A stretch of 64,000 bases of DNA. Source: Nitrospiraceae bacterium (GTDB lineage: Bacteria; Nitrospirota; Nitrospiria; Nitrospirales; Nitrospiraceae). Each line of letters begins with the position of its first letter. The stretch's first letter is position 1. The stretch covers positions 186,001 through 250,000 of the forward strand of contig DASPUC010000022.1 in NCBI GenBank assembly GCA_035623075.1, given 5' to 3'. The position numbers were made by a program, and so were the translations under genes. The notes beneath the pieces were generated by a model. That model saw only the letters and a list, made by a program, of their open reading frames with translations. It searched no databases and was not told the origin of the DNA. Below are positions 1 through 8,799 of the stretch, piece after piece.

Positions 1-60
1 GTCAACCCCGGTTCGGATCAGCCTCACCAGCTCATCCAGACGGACGCCCATTCCCGCTGA
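1..60 (+). CDS. C-terminal end of an upstream gene (partial)
   Basis: Frame 1 is open from the first base and ends in TGA at 58-60, just before the ribosome binding site of the next gene. Only 19 codons are visible and they show no recognisable motif. It is called because the frame is open and the spacing to the next gene suits an operon; it could be chance. Confidence 0.3.
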   Translation, partial: VNPGSDQPHQLIQTDAHSR

Positions 61-78
61 AGAAGAAAGGCAAGATCG

Positions 79-435
79 ATGTCAATGAATAACTTTCCCA
101 ACACTGATCGGAATCGGCGAACCGTGGCGTGGAATCTGCGACAGAGCGAACGGATCGAGTCGGTACGTCGTATTTCATACACTGTGACTCGGTCAGCAGA
201 TGAAGATACCTTCCGTGACCATCACGGTATGGCCCTGCTGATGAATATCACCTCTCAGGGAATGCTGCTCATCATGAAGGAAGCGCCCAAGAGGGAACAG
301 GTCATGAATGTACGGGTGCCGACTCAGTTCGATCTCGTTGCAATCCCTACATTGGCTGAAGTACGTGGGGTACAGAAGGTGTCGCTCGACGAGAGGGAGA
401 GTAGGTACCTGGTCGGCTTGAAATTCCTCTTCTAG
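79..435 (+). CDS. PilZ-like domain protein
   Basis: A 118-residue soluble protein. An AAAGG ribosome binding site lies about 8 nt before the ATG. The middle contains NITSQGMLLIM, which resembles the D/NxSxxG strand motif of PilZ domains (cyclic-di-GMP receptors). The segment near residues 28-35 (ESVRRISY) could be the basic RxxxR part, but it is degenerate, so c-di-GMP binding is uncertain. The C-terminal YLVGLKFLF fits the last PilZ strand. It sits 33 nt before a histidine kinase gene on the same strand and may share its transcript. The family call is moderately sure; the ligand is not known. Confidence 0.6.
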   Translation: MSMNNFPNTDRNRRTVAWNLRQSERIESVRRISYTVTRSADEDTFRDHHGMALLMNITSQGMLLIMKEAPKREQVMNVRVPTQFDLVAIPTLAEVRGVQKVSLDERESRYLVGLKFLF

Positions 436-468
436 GCTCTCCGTCGGGAGGATTCGGAACAGGACGGG

Positions 469-2097
469 ATGACGAGCAAGATCAAACGGTTCAACGGGGT
501 GTTGGCCTGGGTCATGGTCTCGGGGATCGTCCTCGTAGCCCTGACGATCGCGGCGGTGAATCTGCTCGACCGGCTGGTCATCGAGCAGGCCGCCGCCCAA
601 AATCTTCACGCCGAGTTTCTTCGTGCCGCAGGTTCCGTGAGCCGCATCATCGGAAAATCAGGAAACATCCATGACCTCGACGCACTGCGGGAAGCATTCC
701 AAGACATCTTCGAACTCAGGCCCGGCATCCATCGACTCTCGGTCTATGAGATCACGCCGGTCTCCACACGGTTGATCCTGAGCAGCGATCCAGAGGCCGT
801 TCCCGATACCCTCAGCCTGCACGAACAAACAGAACTTACGGCCGGCCGCTCCGTGGCACATTTCGATGACTCCTTGGTCGACCGGGCCTGGCTCATCACG
901 GCTCCGATCCGGCTGAACGGTCAGATTGTGGGCGCATTACGCGGCCGCTATTCAGTGTGGAAATATGATCACTTGATACGGCAAGAAGGGCGATTGGCCA
1001 AAGATGTCGGCATAGCCGCAGTGACCATCACCTGCCTGGTCTTCCTTCTGCTCATCCGGATGAAAGTCCACCAACCGATCCGCCAGCTCTTGCAAGCCAT
1101 GCGACGCGCTGAGGGAGGAGATTTGACGAGCCAGGCTCCTCTCGTCGGACCATCCGACCTCCAAGACGTTGCCGGCCAGTTCAACCGAATGCTCGGTCGA
1201 GTCAGGGAGGCCCTTGCCGTCAAGGAGGCATTGCTAGGAGAGATCCAAGGGTTCAACGACATGTTAAAGAGACGAGTGGCCGAGACGAAGGAGGAATTGC
1301 ACCGGGCCAACTCGATGTTGGTCGAAGCGCGTATCCAAACCGAGCGCGCCGAAAAATTAGCGGCGTTGGGGGAACTGTCCGCCGTGATGGCACACGAATT
1401 GGGAAACCCGCTGAATGCAATATCCGGCCACCTCCAGTTGTTATCGAAACAAGCGGATCGTCAGGAGCGTTATCGGCATTTGACCATCATTCGTTCTGAG
1501 ATTGATCGGATGGTGACCATCATACAGCACATTCTTGAATCGACCAGGCTGCAGGTACGATCAGCTGCAGTCGACCTCAACGAGGTTATTCGAGGAGTCG
1601 AGGGTTTGATCGCACCAAGCCTGTCCGGAAAACGCATTGTGTTCAAGATGGACCTGGCAGCGCCGCTGCCCTCCGTTGGCGGGGATCAACGAGCACTCCA
1701 CGGTATGATCTTCAATCTGGTGACCAATGCCATACAAGCTATGCCTGACGGTGGAGAATTGACAGTAAAGACCCTCTATGCCATTGATGAACGGATACAA
1801 GGGACGATCGTCCTTCGCGGAGACGCAGCGTTAAAGAGAGGCGCCGTCCGTCTGATCCTACAAGATACCGGCTGCGGGATCCCATCCGATCATGTGGCAA
1901 AGATATTCGAACCGTTTTTCACCACACGGCATAATCGCGGCGGGACTGGGTTGGGGTTAGCGATCTGCCATCGAGTGGTGTCGTCAGTCGGGGGGAGGAT
2001 GGCCGTGCACAGTGTCGTTGGCCAGGGCACCTGCTTCACTATTGATCTGCCGGTATGGGATGATTCTCGCACAGGAGACCAGCACCATGAGTCGTGA
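469..2097 (+). CDS. membrane sensor histidine kinase (HAMP, HisKA, HATPase)
   Basis: This 542-residue protein senses a signal, autophosphorylates on His and passes the phosphate to the next gene's product. TM1 is near residues 12-35 (GIVLVALTIAAV), followed by a periplasmic sensor region of about 140 residues, TM2 near 178-198 (ITCLVFLLLI), then a HAMP linker. The HisKA H-box is MAHELGNPLNAI near residue 310. The ATPase has an N-box (NLVTNAIQAMPDGG), G1 (DTGCGIP) and G2 (GGTGLGLAI). Its stop overlaps the start of the sigma-54 response regulator by 11 nt, so the two form one coupled NtrB/NtrC- or ZraS/ZraR-like pair. The signal sensed is not evident. Confidence 0.93.
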   Translation: MTSKIKRFNGVLAWVMVSGIVLVALTIAAVNLLDRLVIEQAAAQNLHAEFLRAAGSVSRIIGKSGNIHDLDALREAFQDIFELRPGIHRLSVYEITPVSTRLILSSDPEAVPDTLSLHEQTELTAGRSVAHFDDSLVDRAWLITAPIRLNGQIVGALRGRYSVWKYDHLIRQEGRLAKDVGIAAVTITCLVFLLLIRMKVHQPIRQLLQAMRRAEGGDLTSQAPLVGPSDLQDVAGQFNRMLGRVREALAVKEALLGEIQGFNDMLKRRVAETKEELHRANSMLVEARIQTERAEKLAALGELSAVMAHELGNPLNAISGHLQLLSKQADRQERYRHLTIIRSEIDRMVTIIQHILESTRLQVRSAAVDLNEVIRGVEGLIAPSLSGKRIVFKMDLAAPLPSVGGDQRALHGMIFNLVTNAIQAMPDGGELTVKTLYAIDERIQGTIVLRGDAALKRGAVRLILQDTGCGIPSDHVAKIFEPFFTTRHNRGGTGLGLAICHRVVSSVGGRMAVHSVVGQGTCFTIDLPVWDDSRTGDQHHES

Positions 2098-3490
2098 TCA
2101 CCGTCTTCTCATCGTGGACGACGACACCCGCAGCCGGGAAATGCTGGCGGAAGCGCTTCGGCAGGCCAATTTCGAGATTGAACTGGCCTGTGACGGAGAG
2201 GAAGCGATCGATAAAGCGGGACACAGCGAATTCGACGCGGTCTTCAGCGACATCAAAATGGCTGGGGTTTCCGGCATGGAGGTGCTGGAGACGTTTCGGA
2301 CCGTAGCCCCTGAGACGCCCGTGATCCTGATGACCGCCTTTGGGTCTGTGGAGACTGCGATTCAGGCTATGAAACAAGGCGCGTTCGATTACATCACGAA
2401 GCCAGTGAACCTCGATGAGCTCATCCTGGTGGCTCATCGCGCGGTCGAACATTGTCGGCTCGTCCGCGATCATCGTCATCTACAAAAGGTGTTCAGTGAA
2501 CGCCCGCGGGCAGCCTCTACGATCGGGCAGAGCCGCAAGATGGTGGAGGTGTTTAAAGTCGTTGGAAAGGTTGCCCGCAGCCGGACAGCGGTGTTGATTC
2601 ACGGCGAGAGTGGGACAGGGAAGGAACTGATCGCCCGGGCGATCCATGACAACAGCCCCCGTGCAGCTCGGCCTTTTGTCGCTGTCAATTGCAGCGCCAT
2701 CCCGGACTCACTGTTGGAGAGCGAACTGTTCGGTCACGTGAAGGGGTCTTATACGGGCGCCCACGCCTCCCGAAGAGGGTTGCTGGAGGAATCCAGCGGC
2801 GGCACGTTCTTTCTTGACGAAGTGGGGGACCTGTCCCAGGCCGGCCAGGCTAAATTGTTACGCGCCCTTCAAGAGGGAGAAATCAGGCGAGTCGGAAGCA
2901 ACGAAGCCGTTCCCGTAGACCTTCGGGTCATTGCGGCCTCGCGGCGCAGTCTTCATCAACTGGTCAACATGGGACGATTCCGCGAGGATCTCCTCTATCG
3001 CTTGAATACCGTCACCATTACGTTGCCTCCGCTCAGAGAGCGACCGGAGGATATTCCCTTGCTCGCCGAGTTCTTTCTTGCTCGTCATAGTACAGAGAAG
3101 CAGGCCGAGACTGCTTCTCTGTCTCCCGGTGCGATGCAGGCCCTGCTCCACTATCCTTGGCCCGGCAACGTGCGCGAACTGGAGCACGTCATCGAACGGG
3201 CCGTGGCGCTGGCCACCCACACGGTGTTGTCTTTGGATGATCTCCCTGCTGAAATTCGCAACGGTGAAGGCAGCCGCACGGATCAGTTGGAGAATTTGCC
3301 AGGCACACTGAGCGCTCTCCAACGCGAGCACGTACTCAAAGTTTTAGATTCAACTGGAGGCAACAAAGAACAGGCCGCTCGCTTGCTTGGCATCAGTAGG
3401 CGAACGCTCTACCGTTGCCTTGATCGATACGGGATGGGCAAAGACTCCTCGTCATCCACCTCGGAACCCCTCGACTCGGCTACCTCGTAG
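2087..3490 (+). CDS. sigma-54-dependent response regulator (NtrC family)
   Basis: A 467-residue activator of sigma-54 RNA polymerase. The ATG at 2087 is preferred because it starts directly before the receiver (RLLIVDDD) and overlaps the kinase gene by 11 nt. Domains in order are a receiver with the phospho-Asp in AVFSDIKM, an AAA+ domain with Walker A (GESGTGKE) and Walker B (GGTFFLDEVGDL), and a Fis-type helix-turn-helix at the C-terminus (GNKEQAARLLGISRRTLYR). The sigma-54 contact loop reads GSYTGA rather than GAFTGA. That is a tolerated but uncommon variant. Sigma-54-type promoters occur at 3672 and 12107, which makes local targets plausible. Confidence 0.95.
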   Translation: MSRDHRLLIVDDDTRSREMLAEALRQANFEIELACDGEEAIDKAGHSEFDAVFSDIKMAGVSGMEVLETFRTVAPETPVILMTAFGSVETAIQAMKQGAFDYITKPVNLDELILVAHRAVEHCRLVRDHRHLQKVFSERPRAASTIGQSRKMVEVFKVVGKVARSRTAVLIHGESGTGKELIARAIHDNSPRAARPFVAVNCSAIPDSLLESELFGHVKGSYTGAHASRRGLLEESSGGTFFLDEVGDLSQAGQAKLLRALQEGEIRRVGSNEAVPVDLRVIAASRRSLHQLVNMGRFREDLLYRLNTVTITLPPLRERPEDIPLLAEFFLARHSTEKQAETASLSPGAMQALLHYPWPGNVRELEHVIERAVALATHTVLSLDDLPAEIRNGEGSRTDQLENLPGTLSALQREHVLKVLDSTGGNKEQAARLLGISRRTLYRCLDRYGMGKDSSSSTSEPLDSATS

Positions 3491-3671
3491 TCGTTTGTAG
3501 TCACTACGCTCAGTTTCTACATCCTCGCAGAATCCTGAGGTATTGTGTGTCGACCTGGCATCGATTGACACAATGACACATCAATAATTTGAGTTCTCAC
3601 TGGGTTTATCTTGCACATTGGTAGTTCGCATCATTCATCGAGCCGGCAGAAGCGCATCATGATAAACGCCC

Positions 3672-3687
3672 TGGCATCAGTATTGCT
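3672..3687 (+). promoter_or_regulatory. sigma-54 (-24/-12) promoter
   Basis: The site reads TGGCAT-CAGTA-TTGCT, matching TGGCAC-N5-TTGCW at every position but one, with the invariant GG and GC dinucleotides correctly 10 bp apart. It lies 90 nt before the ATG of the zinc-ribbon gene at 3778 and directly downstream of the sigma-54 activator gene. Initiation would fall near 3698. The consensus is known; the pairing with the adjacent activator is inferred. Confidence 0.7.
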
Positions 3688-3777
3688 GTAACTTGCTTGG
3701 CATCGGAACCGACTCTGCACATGAGGGCTTGTAGTGAACATATCGACAGAACCGAGATAAATCAGTAAGGAGGCCGC

Positions 3778-4014
3778 ATGTCTTGCAAACGCTGTGGTGG
3801 TTTGATGGTCGTCGAAGCTTCTTGCGATCTCATGGAAGATGCCTGCTCCACGGGAATAGATCCACTGCGATGCTTGAACTGCGGAAACCTCGAGGACGCC
3901 GTCATATGTGCCAATAGAGTGGCCCCTCAACCGCAGAATGACATGCGGTCACGAAGAGGGAAGGCCAGAGGACCGAGAATCGTTCAAGTGGGTTGGCTGC
4001 CACAAGCAATATAA
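3778..4014 (+). CDS. small double-CxxC zinc-ribbon protein
   Basis: A 78-residue protein with a strong ribosome binding site (AAGGAGG, 5 nt before ATG). Two knuckles, CKRCGG near residue 3 and CLNCGN near residue 34, about 30 residues apart, form a likely Zn ribbon. The C-terminal half is basic (RSRRGKARG). It is paralogous to the protein at 17330, sharing the CxRCGGL start and the CxNCGN second knuckle. It has its own sigma-54 promoter at 3672. Its role is unknown; binding to nucleic acid or to a regulatory partner is possible. Confidence 0.75.
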   Translation: MSCKRCGGLMVVEASCDLMEDACSTGIDPLRCLNCGNLEDAVICANRVAPQPQNDMRSRRGKARGPRIVQVGWLPQAI

Positions 4015-4101
4015 CCGGAAGGTGTCATCGCGGAGTGCCCACGCGATTATGCCCCTCCCCTCCTGGAGGGGCCCCTTCCGCCAATACCGTTCGAATATGC
4101 A

Positions 4102-4115
4102 CACAGTGAACTGTG
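4102..4115 (+). promoter_or_regulatory. short perfect palindrome upstream of the nucleotidyltransferase
   Basis: CACAGT-GA-ACTGTG is a 6+2+6 inverted repeat 34-47 nt before the GTG start at 4149. It could be an operator or a small hairpin in the leader. No matching regulator can be named, and a chance palindrome of this size cannot be excluded. Confidence 0.3.
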
Positions 4116-4148
4116 CAATTCGTTCGGGCGAACCCAACGGAGGTGAAC

Positions 4149-5171
4149 GTGAACACCACAATGGGATCACTATGGGGAATCGTATTAGCTGGTGGGGATG
4201 GACTGCGACTCAAAGAATTTGTTCGCGAGCACACAGGTACTGAAGCGCCTAAACAGTTCTGTGCCTTGATCGGCACGCGAACCATGCTGGAGCGCACCGT
4301 ACGACGAGCACGGTTGCTCATCCCATCGGAACGGCTCGTGGTTGTTGGCACAGCTCATCATCGACGATATATGTTTCAAAGTTTCGGCAAGAAGCCTCCC
4401 GGCTCGGTATTGTTTCAGCCGCTTAACCGAGATACGGCACCGGGCATTCTCTTCCCTCTTGTGCATATTCTTCGAAGAGATCCCTATGCACTGGTCGCCA
4501 TTTTTCCATCCGATCATTTTGTATTACCGGGCCGACGTCTGATGCGCGCTGTGGGCGAAGCAACGGATTTTCTGGTACGCACTCGTTCCGACTCCCCTAT
4601 CGTGCTGGCCGTTGAACCAACATCTCCGGAAGTGGAGTACGGTTGGATGAAGCTCGGCCCATCGATCTTGTCGGATGGACCGACATCGATCTGCCATGTC
4701 GATCGATTCGTGGAGAAACCCTCTGAGGAAGCGGCTGATGTCATGCTGCAAGACGGTTGGCTTTGGAACACGATGGTATTCGTGTCGCGGGCTGCCTCAC
4801 TCATGGAGTTATTTCGAGAAGCAGTGCCGGATTTGGTCGCCTACTTCGAAATGCTTCAGCGGTATGTCGGAGACGCCCAGGAACATGAGATCGCCAATGA
4901 AGTGTATCGCATGATTCCCACTGTAAATTTCGCGGCGACGGTTCTCGCGCGCCAATTCTCGCGCCTGCTCGTGCTACCGACCACGCATGTTCAATGGAGC
5001 GATTGGGGAAAGAAGGAACGGATTCTCCAAGCCATGTTTGACCTCGGCCAACGTAGGTACCCGTCGGTCGCCGCTGCTCGCGCGGGTTTGGTTTTCTCGA
5101 CGAGTGCCCGTGACATCGAGAACAGCATCGATCGCAACCGTTCCTGGCCGAGTTTGTCCGCCAGCGCGTGA
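4149..5171 (+). CDS. mannose-1-phosphate guanylyltransferase-like sugar nucleotidyltransferase
   Basis: A 340-residue enzyme of the NTP-transferase fold, predicted to form an NDP-sugar (probably GDP-mannose) from NTP and sugar 1-phosphate. The start is GTG at 4149 because GGAGG lies 5 nt upstream; the ATG at 4161 is the alternative. The N-terminal GIVLAGGDGLRL is the nucleotide-binding loop (AGGxGxRL), EAPKQF matches the PKQF segment of ManC/AlgA enzymes, and FVEKP is the sugar-phosphate motif. The C-terminal isomerase domain of bifunctional ManC/AlgA is absent. No exopolysaccharide genes adjoin it, so the exact sugar is inferred from motifs only. Confidence 0.75.
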   Translation: MNTTMGSLWGIVLAGGDGLRLKEFVREHTGTEAPKQFCALIGTRTMLERTVRRARLLIPSERLVVVGTAHHRRYMFQSFGKKPPGSVLFQPLNRDTAPGILFPLVHILRRDPYALVAIFPSDHFVLPGRRLMRAVGEATDFLVRTRSDSPIVLAVEPTSPEVEYGWMKLGPSILSDGPTSICHVDRFVEKPSEEAADVMLQDGWLWNTMVFVSRAASLMELFREAVPDLVAYFEMLQRYVGDAQEHEIANEVYRMIPTVNFAATVLARQFSRLLVLPTTHVQWSDWGKKERILQAMFDLGQRRYPSVAAARAGLVFSTSARDIENSIDRNRSWPSLSASA

Positions 5172-5269
5172 CTGGAATGGCAGACAGGAGGCTGCCTCCG
5201 GGTGAAAGACGAGAATGGTATTCGGACAGCAGGTGGGCAGCTGCTTCGGTACCCTTGAAGGAGGGCGCT

Positions 5270-5617
5270 ATGGGGCCGAGTCATAAATTCAACCGTACCG
5301 CCATCGCAGCAACCGGTCTCAGCCTGGTCGCTACACTGGTCGGGGCTCAACCTCATTCCGATCCGTCCGCTTCCAAGACCGTCACTGGGGAAGTGTCCAC
5401 GGTCGAGGGCGAATTTCATATGGCCAAGACCCCTCAAGGCGAGGACATCCTTGAGATCGTGGACAAGTCCTATGTCGTCACGACTCGGACAGGTGAAGAG
5501 CTGCGTCTGGAACTCAGCCGCGACACGAAAGTCCCCCAGAGAGCCAATCCCGGGGACAGGATCGAAGCCAGAATTTCGCAGGAAGGCCATACCCTTTCGG
5601 TGACGCGGATCGAGTAG
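5270..5617 (+). CDS. small exported protein of unknown function
   Basis: A 115-residue protein starting at ATG 5270, with GAAGGAGGG as ribosome binding site. The N-terminus (IAATGLSLVATLVGAQ) looks like a signal peptide. The rest resembles a small beta-barrel: TVTGEVSTVEGE, a repeated V-T-strand pattern, and GDRIEARISQEGHTLSV at the C-terminus. This arrangement is common in periplasmic OB-like domains. No catalytic or metal-binding motif is seen. It lies between a nucleotidyltransferase and a receiver gene. Confidence 0.65.
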   Translation: MGPSHKFNRTAIAATGLSLVATLVGAQPHSDPSASKTVTGEVSTVEGEFHMAKTPQGEDILEIVDKSYVVTTRTGEELRLELSRDTKVPQRANPGDRIEARISQEGHTLSVTRIE

Positions 5618-5758
5618 CAGTTTTGTGAACTCATCGTCGAGTGGAAGTCTCCAGACTTACAGGGCGGGAAATTCGAGCCAGATCTGTTTGCCGTGAAGGG
5701 AGAGGGTGTGATCGAGTCGTTCGACCATAGGGAAACCTACAGAAGAGAGGAGGAGCTC

Positions 5759-6169
5759 ATGGATGGATATGGCAAGCGGGTTCTTGTCGTGGACGACGAC
5801 GAAGAGGCCCGGCAGTTTCTCGCCGATTTGCTTCAGCAGGCGAAGTATAACGTCCATCTTGCCGCTGACGGGCTTGAGGCTTTGCACGAGATGAAAAAAA
5901 GACACTTTGATGCGGTACTTACGGACTATTACATGCCGCGGATGAACGGGATGGAATTCTTGGTCCTCAGCCAAGTGGTCTGGCCGAATACCCCGGTCAT
6001 TCTTCTCTCCGGTGATACCGAAGACCTCGTCGATCACGCAGCCGAACGGGGAGCGTTCTCATGCGTCCGCAAACCGTATAACACCCAACATGTACTCAGC
6101 GTGCTTCGTTCGGCAACGCTGCAAACGCCCGAAGATCGTTGGAAGCAGACGATCGCTCGCGTGTCCTGA
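5759..6169 (+). CDS. single-domain response regulator (CheY-like)
   Basis: A 136-residue receiver without an output domain. The ATG at 5759 is chosen because GAGGAG lies 6 nt upstream and the fold starts immediately (RVLVVDDDEE). The phospho-acceptor is the Asp in VLTDYYMP; the Thr/Ser switch residue is in VILLSGD, and the conserved Lys is in CVRKPYN. All needed residues are present, so it is probably phosphorylated by a kinase encoded elsewhere and acts by protein contact. A lipoprotein gene follows after 15 nt. Confidence 0.9.
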   Translation: MDGYGKRVLVVDDDEEARQFLADLLQQAKYNVHLAADGLEALHEMKKRHFDAVLTDYYMPRMNGMEFLVLSQVVWPNTPVILLSGDTEDLVDHAAERGAFSCVRKPYNTQHVLSVLRSATLQTPEDRWKQTIARVS

Positions 6170-6184
6170 TAGAAGGAGAGCGTA

Positions 6185-6694
6185 ATGCGGTGGCACGTTT
6201 ATGTCGCAGCGACTCTCTTGAGCGGATGCCAGGGGATCCAACCACTCGATGAGACACGGGCGTCGAAAGACGCGGTCTTCGTGAATTCGTGGAAACAGTA
6301 CACCCATTGCCAGTCGAGCCCCCATGTGACTCAGAAGTGGCAGGACGCTCAACAGTTGAATCGCGCTGTTAGCCTCATGGATCAAGCTGCGCGTGCAGCT
6401 CGGTTACTGCCTGAAGTCATCGAGCAGACATTGGCGGATCCTCCTCCCCGTTTTGCGGTGGACCCCAAAGCCATGGCTGCTGCGTGTACCTTGTTGGCCG
6501 GACAAGCCGCTCAAGACGAAGGACACTCCGGATTCGCGGAAGAGATGTTTAGTTTCGTCGTCGCCAACTTTGCTGAACCTCGATATGCCTACTACAGGGA
6601 GCAAGCCCAAATGGGCCTCGACCGCATTGAAGAAGCCATCGAACAGGTTATAATCGCATCGACCAGTCAAACGCCTGACTTCGTCCCGGATTGA
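6185..6694 (+). CDS. lipoprotein of unknown function
   Basis: A 169-residue protein with ribosome binding site AAGGAGAG. The signal sequence is very short, ending in the lipobox LLSGC near residue 15, so it should be lipid-anchored. The rest is helical, with Ala/Gln-rich amphipathic stretches similar to tetratricopeptide-like helices, and no catalytic motif. It is 15 nt downstream of the receiver gene and probably co-transcribed. Confidence 0.65.
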   Translation: MRWHVYVAATLLSGCQGIQPLDETRASKDAVFVNSWKQYTHCQSSPHVTQKWQDAQQLNRAVSLMDQAARAARLLPEVIEQTLADPPPRFAVDPKAMAAACTLLAGQAAQDEGHSGFAEEMFSFVVANFAEPRYAYYREQAQMGLDRIEEAIEQVIIASTSQTPDFVPD

Positions 6695-6797
6695 AGAAGA
6701 GTCTGACGTCCTCTCCTTCGCCCGTGATCAGGAATTGGACACGGCCAGAGCTGGGAGGCATGACTTCCGCCCTTAGAAACGGTATGAAGGCGAACTG

Positions 6798-8198
6798 ATG
6801 GCGCCAGCGTACGATTTCGATCTCCTGTGTATCGGCAGCGGGCCGGCCGGCCAACGTGCGGCGATCCAAGCCGCGAAACTGGGAAAGCGAGTCGCTGTCG
6901 TCGAACGCCGACGCATTCTCGGCGGGGTCTGCGTCGAGACCGGGACGATTCCCAGCAAGACCTTTCGCGAGGCAGTCGTTTCCTTCGTATCCACAGCGGA
7001 TCATATTGAACATCACCTGGGAAATCATTTCGAAAGCCGACCCACGACGGCTCAGTTGTTGACGCGTGTCGAAGACGTGACGACACGCGAAGTCGAAGTG
7101 GTAGCGGATCAGCTTCGCCGAAATGATGTCGCACTGATTCAAGGCCAAGCTTCCTTCAAGGATACGCATACCGTCGTCGTTACAAACGAAGACGAATCGA
7201 GACTCATCACAGCCGCCAACATCTTGATCGCGGTCGGCACGGTACCCGCGCGACCTGATGGTGTACCCGTCGACAGACAAGTCATTCTCACCAGTGACGA
7301 TATGGTGAAATTGGGGCGACTTCCTCGGAAGATGGTCGTGATCGGAGGAGGTATCATTGGTGTCGAATACGCGTCGATGCTGGCCGCGCTGAAGATCAAC
7401 GTGACGCTGGTGGATAAGCGGACGCAACTCCTCGAGTTTCTCGATTCCGAAATTGTTGAGGAATTGATGCACCAAATGCGTAATCGGAACGTTACCTTCC
7501 GATTGGGTGAGGCGGTCGAACGGCTGGAATTGACTGAAGATCAACCGCGTCGCGCCGTGATCACCCTGGAGTCCGGGAAGCGTATCGTGTCGGAGTCCGT
7601 GCTCTATTCGATCGGGAGGATCGGTGCAACAGATCCACTCAACCTTGGGGCGATTGGTTTAACAGCTGACAAGCGCGGACGGTTGAAGGTCGATGCACAG
7701 TATCGGACGGAGGTGCCGCATGTTTTTGCCGCGGGAGACATCATCGGCTACCCCAGCCTCGCTTCCACATCAGCTTCGCAAGGCCGTCAGGTCGCTTGTC
7801 ACGCGTTCGGAGTCGAAGTGGAACCCCTCCCCGAGCACTTACCCGTTGGCATTTACGCCATTCCTGAAATTTCCATGGTAGGACCACCTGAACATGAGCT
7901 GACTGAGCAGCACGTTCCCTACGAAACCGGCGTCGCCCGATATCGAGAGATCGCACGGGGACAAATCCTCGGCGACGACAGCGGTCTGGTGAAGCTCCTC
8001 TTTCATCGAGAAGACCGGCGTCTCCTCGCGGCCCACGCCATCGGCACCGGGGCGACCGAACTCATTCATATCGGGCAGGCTGTGCTCGATCTGGGCGGGG
8101 GGCTGAATTACTTTCTACGCGCGGTGTTCAATTATCCGACCTTGGCGGAGTGTTACAAAGTCGCAGCGCTGGATGCGTTTAACAAACTGTCGATGTAA
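6798..8198 (+). CDS. sthA: soluble pyridine nucleotide transhydrogenase (Si-specific)
   Basis: A 466-residue cytoplasmic flavoprotein that transfers hydride between NADPH and NAD. The FAD-binding GxGxxG is in CIGSGPAGQRAA near residue 12, and the NAD(P)-binding Rossmann motif in VVIGGGIIGVEYAS near residue 178. The active-site stretch is GGVCVETGTIPSKT: the second Cys of dihydrolipoamide dehydrogenases is replaced by Thr, as in SthA, so no redox disulfide can form. That separates it from Lpd. The dimerisation domain is complete at the C-terminus. It balances NADPH and NADH pools. It appears to be a single gene with no obvious operon partner. Confidence 0.9.
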   Translation: MAPAYDFDLLCIGSGPAGQRAAIQAAKLGKRVAVVERRRILGGVCVETGTIPSKTFREAVVSFVSTADHIEHHLGNHFESRPTTAQLLTRVEDVTTREVEVVADQLRRNDVALIQGQASFKDTHTVVVTNEDESRLITAANILIAVGTVPARPDGVPVDRQVILTSDDMVKLGRLPRKMVVIGGGIIGVEYASMLAALKINVTLVDKRTQLLEFLDSEIVEELMHQMRNRNVTFRLGEAVERLELTEDQPRRAVITLESGKRIVSESVLYSIGRIGATDPLNLGAIGLTADKRGRLKVDAQYRTEVPHVFAAGDIIGYPSLASTSASQGRQVACHAFGVEVEPLPEHLPVGIYAIPEISMVGPPEHELTEQHVPYETGVARYREIARGQILGDDSGLVKLLFHREDRRLLAAHAIGTGATELIHIGQAVLDLGGGLNYFLRAVFNYPTLAECYKVAALDAFNKLSM

Positions 8199-8271
8199 CT
8201 ATCTGCATCAGATCGGAACATCGTGAGGAGCCGAACACCCTCTTGCGTATTGGAGCCGGAGGCAGCCCCGC

Positions 8272-8799
8272 ATGAAGCGGTCCGTTCCAACGCTACCGGT
8301 CGTTGGTCTCTACCTTCTCATCTCTGCTTGCGCAAAGGTAGACACCATCCTGTTGACGAACGAGACATTTCCGCCCAAGAACTCCGCCGACGAGGTGGCC
8401 GTGCTGCAGCAAAACCCAACGCGACCATATCGAGAAATTGCGGAATTGCGGATCGGCGATACCTCGCTGAGCTTCGGCAGCTTGCAGCGAAAGATCTTGA
8501 GTCGGGCGGCGACTCTCGGAGCCGATGCCGTCGTGTTTGACAAGCCACAAACTCAAACGACTCATGAAATAGCGTATGAGCCAGTCTATAACCCGTGGGG
8601 CTATTACAGTCCATACTATGGCAGTCCTTGGGGCTATGGCGGCGGATATGGTGGCCCATTTGGAGGATGGGGCCCGTGGGGAGGAATGTACTCCGGCAGC
8701 GTTGCAGTCCCGTACGACGAGACGATTAGAATGCTCAAGGGAACAGCCATCCGCTATACAGAAACGGCGAACGTGAACGATCTTAAGACAGATCAATGA
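8272..8799 (+). CDS. lipoprotein with GADAVV motif (first of a tandem pair)
   Basis: A 175-residue protein with lipobox LLISAC near residue 20. Its centre, SRAATLGADAVVFD, matches the YbjQ/Rcs-type alpha-beta folds seen in several small lipoproteins. A Gly/Tyr/Trp-rich low-complexity stretch follows (repeated YGGGYGG-like motifs), and it ends with GTAIRYTE. The next gene encodes a diverged paralog with the same landmarks, and the two overlap by 4 nt (ATGA). The function is unknown; an outer-membrane-associated role is inferred from the lipobox. Confidence 0.7.
   Translation: MKRSVPTLPVVGLYLLISACAKVDTILLTNETFPPKNSADEVAVLQQNPTRPYREIAELRIGDTSLSFGSLQRKILSRAATLGADAVVFDKPQTQTTHEIAYEPVYNPWGYYSPYYGSPWGYGGGYGGPFGGWGPWGGMYSGSVAVPYDETIRMLKGTAIRYTETANVNDLKTDQ

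Noticed and set aside
4070-4090. GC palindrome (CCCCTCC/GGAGGGG) after the zinc-ribbon gene
   Set aside because: The loop is too small for the full arms and there is no T-run. It could form a short hairpin but is not a convincing terminator.
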